Part shown: piece by piece, positions 8,633 to 16,750 of the stretch | Numbering within the stretch: position 1 is the first letter of the stretch | Layout of the letters: the number at the start of each line of letters is the position of its first letter | From: Scatomorpha merdigallinarum | Lineage (GTDB): Bacteria; Bacillota; Clostridia; Oscillospirales; Oscillospiraceae | Length of the DNA stretch: 64,000 bases | NCBI GenBank assembly: GCA_018710885.1 | Contig: DVJA01000058.1 | Coordinates: 41,401 to 105,400, forward strand | Direction of reading: 5' to 3' | Notes under the pieces: model-generated | Seen by the model: only the letters and a program-made list of their open reading frames with translations | Database searches by the model: none | Told to the model about the DNA's origin: nothing | Program-made: the position numbers and the translations under genes

Positions 8633-8718
8633 TTTGTATCCCTCTTTCGATACGGGCGTTCTTACCGGCGGGACTTCGCCACGGCAGCGGACCGTCCTGA
8701 ATATGCGCACTGCGCAAG
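8633..8718 (-). ncRNA. Structured 5' leader of rplS (candidate L19 autoregulatory leader)
   Basis: About 86 transcribed bases precede rplS. They hold complementary G+C-rich pieces (GGACGGTCC, and CCGCCGG near the middle) that can form hairpins upstream of the start codon. L19 leaders that bind the protein are known in Firmicutes. The match here rests on position and general pattern only; a covariance search was not possible. Confidence 0.4.
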
Positions 8719-8725
8719 CTAAAGT

Positions 8726-8754
8726 ATAATATCACAGTGCAATGTGTTTGGCAA
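8726..8754 (-). promoter_or_regulatory. rplS promoter
   Basis: TTGCCA (8749-8754), a 17-base spacer and TATTAT (8726-8731) on the minus strand. Confidence 0.75.
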
Positions 8755-8847
8755 GAGGAAATTTAGATTTTTAAGGTGATTTTGTCTCAGATTCAGCTTC
8801 AAGCTTCACTATATATAGTCTCGCCCGGACTGTGTACAAGCAGCTCC

Positions 8848-9306
8848 TCACTTCAATTGAGCTATCCAGGCGTCCATCGCATCAGTGTCGGCGGCGCTCA
8901 GTAATGAGAGCGGCTCTATAAAAATCGCGCCCTTGGCGAGTTTCTGTGCGTCTTGGGGCATGCGGGCCAGGCCGCTGCCTCCACTGGTGCAGAATATGCC
9001 CACACGCTTCCCCTCAAGCGGGGCGTTGGCGAGGAAGGTGCCTACAGGCGCGGCGAAAGCCCCGCACCAGTTGGGTGAACCGACTAAGACAGTGTCATAG
9101 CCGCTGACGTCCGGCATCTCGGCCAGAGGCGGCTTGGCCTTGGCGCGCAATTCTTCCATAGCGCGCTCCACAACAGCCCTGTACTCCTCGGGGTATGGCT
9201 CGGCTGGCTTAAGCTCGAAGGTATCGGCGCCCAGCTTCTTGGCCATGTACTCTGCCGCAGCGCGAGTTGTGCCGCTGCGGGTGAAATAAACTATCGCAGT
9301 TGACAT
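8848..9306 (-). CDS. Flavodoxin family protein
   Basis: The 152-residue protein has the FMN-binding start VYFTRSGTTRAAAEYMA, the YDTVLVGSPNWCGAFAAPV segment and a CTSGGSG loop, typical of short flavodoxins that carry electrons or act as small reductases. There is no signal peptide. The ATG at 9306 has a strong AAGGAGGT site; a longer frame to 9357 begins inside the promoter and is rejected. It is a single-gene unit. The redox partner cannot be deduced from context. Confidence 0.9.
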   Translation of the reverse strand: MSTAIVYFTRSGTTRAAAEYMAKKLGADTFELKPAEPYPEEYRAVVERAMEELRAKAKPPLAEMPDVSGYDTVLVGSPNWCGAFAAPVGTFLANAPLEGKRVGIFCTSGGSGLARMPQDAQKLAKGAIFIEPLSLLSAADTDAMDAWIAQLK

Positions 9307-9327
9307 TGCGATACCTCCTTTATTTTT

Positions 9328-9357
9328 ATTATACCACCTCTCCTCGGCAAAAGTCAA
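9328..9357 (-). promoter_or_regulatory. Promoter of the flavodoxin gene
   Basis: TTGACT (9352-9357), an 18-base spacer and TATAAT (9328-9333) on the minus strand. It lies 22 bases before the start codon. Confidence 0.75.
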
Positions 9358-9379
9358 AGCTCCCGCCGTCCAACGGCGC

Positions 9380-9418
9380 GCCGCCCCGGGGAATTTCTCC
9401 CGGGACGGCTCCGTTTTT
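9380..9418. terminator. Inverted repeat with T run after the anti-sigma gene
   Basis: GCCGCCCCGGG and CCCGGGACGGC form a near-perfect 11-base stem. TTTTT at 9414-9418 follows on the plus strand. The upstream genes are on minus, so as drawn the T run would stop antisense (plus) transcripts. On minus it is a stem just after the stop codon without a T run. Confidence 0.4.
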
Positions 9419-9420
9419 AT

Positions 9421-10398
9421 TCATGTGCAGGAGGCAAACACTTCGTCGAATATGGCTCCCGGCATGTAGGCGCAGACTCTCACTGCGCTGCCGCCGTACA
9501 TGACGCAGCCGTTTTCAAAGAGTCGCACGGGAACGGTCGTGCCGTCTGCCAACTCGAAGTAGAGATGCACCTCGGCGTACTCATAGTCGAAAATGTCGCC
9601 GTTTTCGCTCCACGCGCTCCACTCCTGCATAGGCGAGACCATGAGCAGGGAGACAAAGGCTTCCAGGCTCTCCGGGTCGAGCTCGTGGCGGTTATCTATA
9701 TTCTCCTCCCAGTCAGCGTCGAGGATGTAGTACGCGCCCACGTAGTTTTCGACATGCAGACAGGTTTCAAATAGGTCAGCGCCGCTGTAGAGCGTCATGT
9801 CGCTCAGACAGTCGTAGAACTCTATCAGCCCGTCCGGTCCATCCATGCACAGACGGAAGTTGGTGTCGTAGCCTTTGACACTGTACACGTCGCCGCCGAT
9901 GCTGGACGCGCCCTCGACGTACTCGTCCGCGCCGGACCACTCGTCTATATCTCCCTTGACCGTACAGACATATCCTTCCCTCAACGAAGGGTCGGCGTAC
10001 TGCCCGGTCTGGACATACATGCGGCCGTTGTATATGAAAAAGGCCATCATATCCGCTGCAACCCCCGGCTCCGGCGCCTCCGGCATTGGGTCTGGCGAGA
10101 TGTACACACTGTCCCAAGGAGGTGCCGGCACCATCACACCGTTGTCCGGCGACACAGACCCTGGTGCAGCCGATGTGTCAACCGCCGGGTTATCGCCGGC
10201 CACCGGCTTTATACCCTTCCACGGCTGGGCAATACCCAGCACCAGTGCTGTGCAGGCTGCCATGACCGCCACAGCGCCGATAATGCGCCGGCGGCGTGTT
10301 TTGCGCTTGCTGCCAGATGTTGCAGATTCGAGTCTTGCATCCTCTATAGCTTCGTCCGATATGCCGCCGATTGCTTTGAATACATCCCAGTTCGTCAT
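9421..10398 (-). CDS. Single-pass membrane protein, probable anti-sigma factor
   Basis: The 325-residue protein has a short cytosolic N-terminal region with a basic KRKTRRRR stop-transfer patch. One membrane helix lies at about residues 39-58. A Pro/Ser/Asp-rich linker leads to a large extracytoplasmic domain of about 230 residues rich in Tyr, Asp and Glu. This layout fits an anti-sigma factor. Its start overlaps the sigma-factor gene by four bases (ATGA), so the pair is co-translated. The outer domain is not recognised; it could sense a ligand. The anti-sigma function is inferred from position and topology, not from a recognised zinc anti-sigma motif. Confidence 0.65.
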   Translation of the reverse strand: MTNWDVFKAIGGISDEAIEDARLESATSGSKRKTRRRRIIGAVAVMAACTALVLGIAQPWKGIKPVAGDNPAVDTSAAPGSVSPDNGVMVPAPPWDSVYISPDPMPEAPEPGVAADMMAFFIYNGRMYVQTGQYADPSLREGYVCTVKGDIDEWSGADEYVEGASSIGGDVYSVKGYDTNFRLCMDGPDGLIEFYDCLSDMTLYSGADLFETCLHVENYVGAYYILDADWEENIDNRHELDPESLEAFVSLLMVSPMQEWSAWSENGDIFDYEYAEVHLYFELADGTTVPVRLFENGCVMYGGSAVRVCAYMPGAIFDEVFASCT

Positions 10399-10952
10399 AT
10401 TAGCTCCTCGCTTTCGAGATAAGCGCGCAATTTTCTGCGCGTCCTGTGGAGCAGCGAGCGCACGGCTTGTTCTGTCATCCCGTTTTGCCTGGCTATATCC
10501 GGCACGGTATCACAGTCGAAACAGCGCTGCACGAACACACGCCTTGTCCTGGCATCCTGCTCAAGCACGAACGAATCAACAGCCCGTGCCAGTTCATCGG
10601 CGTCCAGGCGCTCCCCCACGCTTCCAGGCGCCGGTACGCACTCCGAGAGTTCCTCCAGGACTGCCTCCACCTCCCCGCAGCCGCGTTTGGCGGCAGTGTT
10701 GTGTTCGAGCCTACCCAGGGCAGTGTTTCTTGCGCAGCGCGCCAGCCAGGCTCCGAGCGATCTCGGCTTTTCCGGCGGTATGGCTTTCCAGGCGGCCAGG
10801 TACACATCCGCTTCGCACTCCTCTGCGTCGCGTACGGATCCGGTTATGTTCAGCGCTACCCGGCGCAGATATGAGCCGTATCTGGCCCGGCACTCGTCCA
10901 GGGCACGCTCTGAACGCCGGTTGAAAAGCTCGATGATTTCCCTGTCGTCCAT
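10395..10952 (-). CDS. RNA polymerase sigma factor, ECF-type (sigma-70 family)
   Basis: The protein is 185 residues. Region 2-like helices cover residues 1-80 (AEECEADVYLAAWKAIPP is the typical sigma2 core). A sigma4 helix-turn-helix lies near the end (VPDIARQNGMTEQAVRSLLHRTRRKLRAYL). A longer frame reaches 11009, but the ATG at 10952 has AAAGGAG at good spacing while the upstream ATG has none. The downstream overlapping gene encodes a probable anti-sigma factor. Targets are unknown; the divergent VWA gene is a candidate. Confidence 0.85.
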   Translation of the reverse strand: MDDREIIELFNRRSERALDECRARYGSYLRRVALNITGSVRDAEECEADVYLAAWKAIPPEKPRSLGAWLARCARNTALGRLEHNTAAKRGCGEVEAVLEELSECVPAPGSVGERLDADELARAVDSFVLEQDARTRRVFVQRCFDCDTVPDIARQNGMTEQAVRSLLHRTRRKLRAYLESEELI

Positions 10953-11197
10953 GAGCACGCTCCTTTCCTCTTGAGGTCCCTCATCTATAAAGTAAGGTTT
11001 TTTATCCATGTGTTGCGATCAAAGCTTCAACTTCAGAATCTTTTTTAACATCTGAGGCGCGCCAGGCACGCATTAAGTTTGCTGCTGAGATTTGCTTCCG
11101 GTTGCGTAACCTCAGTGTAATTCTGTTACCGGGTCAAAAGCTGTCACAAGGACATATACTGTTCTCGGGGCATCGCCCCAGAGGGAGGAACACACAA

Positions 11198-12580
11198 ATG
11201 GGTGTTACTAATTCCAACAAGCTTATAAATCTCAACAGTATAGACTGTGACGGATCGCTGCGTGTAACGCTTGCGCTCACCGCAGCGCCCGATATTATAA
11301 CTAATCCAACCGATATCGTCCTCGTGCTCGACCGCTCCGGCAGCATGACGGGCACGCCGCTTTCCAACATGAAAACCGGCGCCAAGACCTTTATCGACAT
11401 CATCGCCGAGTCCACCGGTGGCACCGCCAGCGGGCAGATAGGCTCCGGCAGCCGTATAGGCATAGTCAGTTTTGCCGATACGGCAATGGACAATACGCAG
11501 CTCATCACTTCCGTCGATGCGCTTAAAAACGCCGTTGACGCCCTGGTAGCGCTCGGCAACACCAATCACGCCGACGCCTTCACCAAGGCGCTCGGTCTAT
11601 TTGACCCCAACTCAAGCAACGCAAGAGTAATTGTAATGTTCACCGACGGTAAGACCACGGCCGGAGGCCCGCCTGCTCCGATTGCCGCGCAGGCTAAAGC
11701 CCAGGGCGTCATAATCTACTGCATCGGCCTAATCGGCTCTGACGGCATTGACGTCCCCACACTTGAAGAGTGGGCCAGCGACCCGTCAGCCACGCACGTG
11801 GCCGTCACCCCGGATTCTGCCGAGCTTGAAGAGCTGTTCAAAGAACTGGCTGAAAACATCTCCAAAACCGGTGCCACCAACATCGTGATAGACGAAAAGG
11901 TGGCCTCCGACTTCGTGATAACCAGTATTGTTACTCCCGACCGTGGCACTGCCACCATGACGGACAGCCGCACGCTGCGCTGGACGATACCTGAACTCGG
12001 CGTATCTGCCAGCGAAAGCGCGCTGCTTGAGTTCTATATCCGGCACACGTCTCAGAACCCCGGCACGAAACTGGTAAACGAGTCAATCACCTACTCTGAC
12101 AGCGAGGGCAATGTTGTGGTCTTCCCCGCTCCCACTGTCGAAGTGAACTGCGGCATTGTCGTGAACCCGGAAGAGTGCCCTGTGCCAGTTGACTTGGCGG
12201 TCTCCGGCTGTTCCGACTCTGTGCTCGTGGACCTTGGCAATGTCGAACTAGAATCGCTCGGACGCATCATTCAAGCCGATGTGACAATTAAGAACGTCTG
12301 CCCCGGCAAGCGCGTGGCCCTGGCTGCAATACTGACTGAGGTTGACGGTGAGGGCATGGAATACCAGCGCGGCATGAAAACTGTAGCCATCCCTGCGCAC
12401 ACCCAGCCCTCCTGCCGTGACGTGCTGGTCAGGTGCATCAAATTCGTGGTCCCGGAAAGCCTGGCTGAAAACGGCGAGCCTGTCGGCGCCATGTGCGGCG
12501 ACCGCCAGTTTAAGATGCGTTTTATCGCCCACTATATCGACACCGATTACCGCTGCTGCGAGGCAGAAGTAACCCTGTAA
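11198..12580 (+). CDS. VWA-domain protein with cysteine-rich C-terminal domain
   Basis: The 460-residue protein has a von Willebrand A domain at about 38-225 with an intact MIDAS start (Asp45, Ser47, Ser49 in DRSGSM) and MFTDGK further on. A beta-sandwich-like region follows at about 230-350, then a final domain of about 110 residues with some eight cysteines, including a closing RCCEAEVTL. There is no signal peptide, membrane helix or sorting signal, so it appears cytosolic, or exported by a non-classical route. The ATG at 11198 follows GGGAGGAAC; a longer frame to 11102 lacks such a site. It is divergent from the sigma gene and convergent with the EF-Tu-like gene. The binding partner is unknown. 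Confidence 0.85.
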   Translation: MGVTNSNKLINLNSIDCDGSLRVTLALTAAPDIITNPTDIVLVLDRSGSMTGTPLSNMKTGAKTFIDIIAESTGGTASGQIGSGSRIGIVSFADTAMDNTQLITSVDALKNAVDALVALGNTNHADAFTKALGLFDPNSSNARVIVMFTDGKTTAGGPPAPIAAQAKAQGVIIYCIGLIGSDGIDVPTLEEWASDPSATHVAVTPDSAELEELFKELAENISKTGATNIVIDEKVASDFVITSIVTPDRGTATMTDSRTLRWTIPELGVSASESALLEFYIRHTSQNPGTKLVNESITYSDSEGNVVVFPAPTVEVNCGIVVNPEECPVPVDLAVSGCSDSVLVDLGNVELESLGRIIQADVTIKNVCPGKRVALAAILTEVDGEGMEYQRGMKTVAIPAHTQPSCRDVLVRCIKFVVPESLAENGEPVGAMCGDRQFKMRFIAHYIDTDYRCCEAEVTL

Positions 12581-12600
12581 ACAAGCAAGCCGAATTGGAA

Positions 12601-12624
12601 GAGGCCCGCCGTACGGCGGGCCTC
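12601..12624. terminator. Hairpin between the convergent VWA and EF-Tu-like genes
   Basis: GAGGCCCGCC and GGCGGGCCTC form a perfect 10-base stem with loop GTAC. It has no long T run but is well placed to end both convergent transcripts. Confidence 0.7.
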
Positions 12625-12643
12625 ATTGCTGTTCACTTAGTGT

Positions 12644-13168
12644 TTACCACGGAAGATTTGCCACTATGTCCTTTAGAAGCTCTTCCAGGGCCGAGATGCC
12701 GGCTTCAATCTGCCCATAGACGGCGGCACGTGCGGAGCCGGCTATAAATTTGAGGTTATCGTATGGCACATCGCTATTATAGAGCTGACGGCAGGTATCA
12801 ATCTGCACCAGCTCAATAAGTTCGTCGTCGTAGTCGATGAGGTCGCATTTGTTGAAAAATACACCCTTAAACTTCAAATCCTTGCCCGGCAGGAGCTCGT
12901 CGAGGTCCATCGGCCCGTCGTCGGCCGCCACGACCAGATACCACATGTCTGCTTCCGGAACGGCAACGTCAAAATCTGAGAAGTGTGTCTCCAGTATGTA
13001 GAGTTCTATGCCCTTCATCCGGATGCAGCAGCCGCCCGGCACCGCGCCGCCCGCGCCACCTCTGGCGGCGAACTCGGACAGCAGGTACAGAATTTCAGAC
13101 ATACCCACACCCTCTGTGCCGAGAAGTCTGATAATTGCCCGCCTTGATGCATTGATACCAGCACTCAT
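12644..13168 (-). CDS. Small protein resembling a degenerate EF-Tu G domain
   Basis: The 174-residue protein keeps long EF-Tu-like stretches: LVVAADDGPM at 78-87, FFNKCDLIDYDDELIELV at about 104-121 (G4 NKCD intact), and FIAGSARAAVYG at 141-152 (G5 SA). Where EF-Tu has its P-loop this protein has GTEGVGMSEIL, lacking GKT. The DCPGH of G3 is absent (PEADMW in its place). No EF-Tu domains 2 or 3 follow. It is therefore probably unable to hydrolyse GTP in the usual way, though it may still bind guanine. The start is the second ATG (13168), eight bases after GGAG; the first ATG at 13174 is too close. Function unknown. It is convergent with the VWA gene. Confidence 0.7.
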   Translation of the reverse strand: MSAGINASRRAIIRLLGTEGVGMSEILYLLSEFAARGGAGGAVPGGCCIRMKGIELYILETHFSDFDVAVPEADMWYLVVAADDGPMDLDELLPGKDLKFKGVFFNKCDLIDYDDELIELVQIDTCRQLYNSDVPYDNLKFIAGSARAAVYGQIEAGISALEELLKDIVANLPW

Positions 13169-13186
13169 GTTCATTACTCCTGTCCT

Positions 13187-13651
13187 TTAGTTTTTGCCGT
13201 GCGCGGCGAAGTACTCCTTGAGCACTTCCAGCGCCGCTTCACGGCATGCGCCTAGGGTTACAGAGATGTTTGCGCCTGAACTTTCAAATACAATACGGCT
13301 GCACTCACTGCCCTGTACTCCGAGCAGCGCGCAGAGGTCAATATCGCTCGCCCCGTAGACGAGCCGCCCGAGTTTGGCCCAGACCATAGCGCCGGAACAC
13401 ATGAAACAGGGCTCGCAGCTCGTATAGAGCGTGTACTCGCTCAAATCGGTAATGCCTGTCTCACGGGTAAAGCGGCGTATGAGGCCGATTTCCGCATGCT
13501 CGGTGTGGTCATGAGCCGTATATATCTGGTTTTCATTGCGGCAAACTATTTTGCCGTCTTTCACCAGCACGGCGCCGAAGGGCTCGTTGCCGTGGAGAAC
13601 AGCTTCGCGCGAGAGGCGCACCGCCTCGCGCATGAAAACTTCATCGCTCAA
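13187..13651 (-). CDS. Nucleoside/base deaminase (cytidine deaminase-like, zinc-dependent)
   Basis: The 154-residue protein has the zinc-deaminase motifs HAEIGLI (around residue 52) and SCEPCFMCSGAM (around residue 78), the HAE and PCxxC ligands. It resembles guanine deaminase or related nucleoside deaminases more than TadA, because it has the NEPFGAVLV start and the GVQGSECSR region. The exact substrate cannot be read from sequence. Its ATG overlaps the upstream DUF2344 gene by four bases, so it is co-transcribed with the radical-SAM pair. Cytosolic. Confidence 0.85.
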   Translation of the reverse strand: MSDEVFMREAVRLSREAVLHGNEPFGAVLVKDGKIVCRNENQIYTAHDHTEHAEIGLIRRFTRETGITDLSEYTLYTSCEPCFMCSGAMVWAKLGRLVYGASDIDLCALLGVQGSECSRIVFESSGANISVTLGACREAALEVLKEYFAAHGKN

Positions 13652-14307
13652 CGGAACACCCCCATGTCTGCGTCGTAGATCTCGACCCGCCTGAACTTGG
13701 CAAAGTCCGGCTTGAGCTCCGGACTAAGCTGCTCCAGCGCATGTATTAAGAGGTCCGGGTTTACTGTGGGCTCCTGCGCGGATATTACGCACTTGATGCG
13801 GAGCCCGTCCTGCGTGGGTTCGCACTCAAAATCCCTTACGTTTCCGGCGAGCTCCAACACTCCCTCGCCCCTCTTAGTGCGGCGTTTGACCGGTATGCTC
13901 TCACGCCTGAAAAAGGCCAGCAGCGGCTGGACTATATTCTCTCCGCTGACATGGTCATAGTCGAAACGCCCCTCAATGCGCAGCCACTTGATACCGCTCG
14001 CCTTGCGCTCGGGCTCGTAGCACTCCAGGAAGCGTATACCCTCGGGCGAGGTGGAGTTGAGCTTTTCCGGCAGGGCCGCTATATCTATATCCCGCTTCAC
14101 GCGGAAGTCCATGAGCTCGCACAGGCTCTCTGTCCCCACTGAAAGGGGCAGGCAGATAGATATGAGCGCGTGCGGGTTAAAACCCTCGGAATATCTGAGC
14201 GGGGTCTCGGCGCGCAGGAAGATGCGCTGCACCACACGCATGAGGTCGAGGTGGCTTATGTACGCGGCCTTGCCGGTCTTTTCAAAACGCAAACGCAGTT
14301 TATCCAT
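13648..14307 (-). CDS. DUF2344 / TIGR03936 radical-SAM-linked protein
   Basis: The 219-residue protein begins KLRLRFEKTGKAAYISHLDLMRVVQRIF, the signature start of this family, and contains RYSEGFNPHALIS. The family is nearly always next to, or fused with, the TIGR03960 radical SAM protein; here the genes overlap by eight bases. The function is unknown; roles in RNA or translation have been suggested because of frequent linkage to rng-rplU-rpmA, which is absent here. No membrane segment or signal peptide. Confidence 0.9.
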   Translation of the reverse strand: MDKLRLRFEKTGKAAYISHLDLMRVVQRIFLRAETPLRYSEGFNPHALISICLPLSVGTESLCELMDFRVKRDIDIAALPEKLNSTSPEGIRFLECYEPERKASGIKWLRIEGRFDYDHVSGENIVQPLLAFFRRESIPVKRRTKRGEGVLELAGNVRDFECEPTQDGLRIKCVISAQEPTVNPDLLIHALEQLSPELKPDFAKFRRVEIYDADMGVFR

Positions 14308-16138
14308 CGCACTTCACCCCCTTGGGAAGTAGGCTCTGCGCCCCGCAGGCAGAGCAGGCCACGCGGCAGTCGGGGCTGAGCTCGGCGGCATACGCCCTGT
14401 GCTTTTCGCGCAGCAGCAGGCTTGTCCTCACACCCATGTCTATGCGGCACCAAGGTAGGACCTCGTCCTCTGAGCGCTCGCGCGTGGCGTAGAAGTCCGG
14501 GTCAACGCCACATTCGTCAAAGGCATCCATCCAACGCTTGAAGTTGAAGTAGTCACTCCATGCCTCCATGCGTGCGCCGCGCCGCCAGGCGGCCTCTATC
14601 GCGTCACCGACACGCCTGTCACCGCGGCTGAGCACGGCTTCTATAAAGCTCGTATCCGGGTCATGCCAGTTATATGTGACATTCTTGGCGGTAATGGAGT
14701 CGCGTAGCAGGTTTACGCGGCGCTTATACTCGCTGCGCGTAACCTGTGCCTCCCACTGGAACGGGCTGTGCGGCTTTGGCACGAAGCAGCTTGTGGACAC
14801 GGTTATGCGCACGCCGCGCTGCTTGTTGGGCGAGCTCTCGCGCCAGACGTGGAGCACCTGGGCGGCGAGGTCGGCTATGCCCACGACGTCCTCGTCCGTC
14901 TCCGTGGGCAGGCCCAGCATGAAATAGAGCTTAATGCCGTTCCAGCCACCCTCAAAGGCTATGCGGCAGGTATTCAGCAGGTCATCCTCGGTGACGTTCT
15001 TGTTTATGACGTCGCGCAGACGCTGTGTTCCCGCTTCAGGCGCGAAGGTCAGGCCGCCGCGGCGCACCTTTTGCAGGCGGCTCATGAGTTCCATGGAGAA
15101 GTTGTCAGCTCTCAGGCTGGGTAGAGAGAGCGAGACGTTGCGGGGCTCGCACCAGTCAAGGAGTCCGTCACAGGCCTCCGGCAAGTGCCGGTAGTCGCTG
15201 CTGGATAGGCTCAGCAGCGTCGCCTCCTGCGAGCCCGTGTTCCTGATAGACTCTATGCCCTGGCGTATGACAGTCTCCGGCTTCTTCGCGCGTATGGGGC
15301 GGTACACGTACCCCGCCTGGCAGAAGCGGCAGCCGCGCACGCAGCCTCGGAAGAGCTCCACATTCACGCGGTCGTGGACTATCTCCGTGCTGGGTACGAT
15401 GGGGTTTGTGGGGTAATACACGCTGTCCAGGTCGGATATAATGCGCTTCGTGACCTTTTCCGGCGCGCCGGGCAGGCAGCGCATCTCGGCGAGGGTGCCG
15501 TCTGCGTTGTAGACCGGCTCGTAGAGGCTTGGCACGTAGACGCCCTGTATCTTTGCGGCTTCGAGCAGAAAGTCGTGCTTGCTCCAGCCCTCGTCGCGGG
15601 CCCTCTGGAACAGGCGCAAGACCTCAACGTCCACTTCCTCGCCTTCGCCGAGGACCATCAGGTCCATGAACGGCGCCATCGGCTCGGGGTTGCAGCAGCT
15701 TGTGCCCCCCGCGAACACCAGCGGCGTCAGGCCGGGTCTGTCCGCGCTTCTGAGCGGGATTCCCGCCATGTCGAGCATGTCCAGCACGGTACAGTAGGCC
15801 ATTTCGTAGCCTATGGAGAAGCCAAGCACGTCGAACTCGCTCACCGGGTCTCCGCTTTCAAGCGCATATAGGAGCATTTTGTTCTCGCGCATGGCCTCGG
15901 CCATGTCGCCCCAGGGCGCAAACACACGTTCGCACCAGATGTCCGGCTCGTTGTTGATAACTCCGTAGAGTATGCGCATGCCGAGGTTGGACATGCCTAT
16001 TTCGTACACGTCCGGGAAGCAGAAGGCCATGCGCAGCTTGACTTCACTCTTGTCCTTGATTATTTCATTGAGCTCACCGCCTGTGTATCTGGCGGGCTTT
16101 TGCACATTAGGGAGTATTCTTTCTAAGCGTTTGTCCAT
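14300..16138 (-). CDS. TIGR03960-type B12-binding-like/radical SAM protein
   Basis: This 612-residue protein has an N-terminal Rossmann-like region of the B12-binding type at about 30-200, including LGFSIGYEMAYCT and FAGGTSCCNPEPM. A radical SAM domain starts near residue 250 with the FRGCVRGCRFCQAGYVYRP cluster (CxxxCxxC, binding a 4Fe-4S cluster), and LYFMLGLPTETDEDV follows. The reaction is unknown. It pairs with the downstream DUF2344 gene. The ATG at 16138 is chosen over an upstream TTG at 16156 because it matches the family start (MDKRLERILPNVQKPARYTGGE). Confidence 0.93.
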   Translation of the reverse strand: MDKRLERILPNVQKPARYTGGELNEIIKDKSEVKLRMAFCFPDVYEIGMSNLGMRILYGVINNEPDIWCERVFAPWGDMAEAMRENKMLLYALESGDPVSEFDVLGFSIGYEMAYCTVLDMLDMAGIPLRSADRPGLTPLVFAGGTSCCNPEPMAPFMDLMVLGEGEEVDVEVLRLFQRARDEGWSKHDFLLEAAKIQGVYVPSLYEPVYNADGTLAEMRCLPGAPEKVTKRIISDLDSVYYPTNPIVPSTEIVHDRVNVELFRGCVRGCRFCQAGYVYRPIRAKKPETVIRQGIESIRNTGSQEATLLSLSSSDYRHLPEACDGLLDWCEPRNVSLSLPSLRADNFSMELMSRLQKVRRGGLTFAPEAGTQRLRDVINKNVTEDDLLNTCRIAFEGGWNGIKLYFMLGLPTETDEDVVGIADLAAQVLHVWRESSPNKQRGVRITVSTSCFVPKPHSPFQWEAQVTRSEYKRRVNLLRDSITAKNVTYNWHDPDTSFIEAVLSRGDRRVGDAIEAAWRRGARMEAWSDYFNFKRWMDAFDECGVDPDFYATRERSEDEVLPWCRIDMGVRTSLLLREKHRAYAAELSPDCRVACSACGAQSLLPKGVKCDG

Positions 16139-16192
16139 GTAATGACCCCGTTTCAAAAGTTACGCGGTCAGTATATACTATCCTGCCCAAAT

Positions 16193-16750
16193 TTACAAGT
16201 GCGCTTGTTGTACCATGAGCGCTCCACCGGCTATTAAAAGCGCGATTCCTCCCCCGCTGGCAGCCAGTATGGCGCCAAAGAGCAGCACCAGTGCAGCCGT
16301 CACCAGCGAGCAGAGCAGCGTTGCCCGGCGGCCAACGGCACACTCGAGCGCCCGGCCTCCGTCCAGCGGCAACGCCGGAAGCAGGTTGAAACCGCTGAGC
16401 ACGAGACTCATACCGGCTGACAGCAAAAGCATATCCAGTCCAATGAAGGAACCCAAGCCCGCCGCAAGGGCGGCCCATATGAGCCCCGCTGCCGGTCCTG
16501 AAAGGGCGCACACCAGCTCGGACAGGCTGCCCGCCTGGGCGTCGCGCTCTATCACAGCACCCGTTATGTTCGCTGTCAGCGATTTTACTCTCCCGCCCGT
16601 CAGCCTGATGGCAACGAGGTGGCCCAGCTCGTGCGTCACTGCAGCCAGCAGCAGTGCAGCCAGCTCGTCCGTGTCCAGCAAGAAGTAGAGCGCCGCGAGC
16701 AGCACGGCGCCCCCGGCGCTTATTTTAACTTTGAATCTTCTGTGCATCAT
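16193..16750 (-). CDS. M50-family intramembrane metalloprotease, SpoIVFB-like
   Basis: The 185-residue membrane protein carries the site-2 protease motifs HELGH (in AAVTHELGHLVAIRL, around residue 40) and NLLPALPLDGGR (around residue 125), with several hydrophobic helices. SpoIVFB cleaves pro-sigmaK in the outer forespore membrane. The assignment here rests on size, motifs and the preceding LytM-type gene, the spoIVFA-spoIVFB layout. Unlike Bacillus SpoIVFB it has no room for a CBS domain. The start ATGATG overlaps the upstream stop (ATGA), and no separate ribosome binding site is seen, so translation is probably coupled. Confidence 0.82.
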   Translation of the reverse strand: MMHRRFKVKISAGGAVLLAALYFLLDTDELAALLLAAVTHELGHLVAIRLTGGRVKSLTANITGAVIERDAQAGSLSELVCALSGPAAGLIWAALAAGLGSFIGLDMLLLSAGMSLVLSGFNLLPALPLDGGRALECAVGRRATLLCSLVTAALVLLFGAILAASGGGIALLIAGGALMVQQAHL

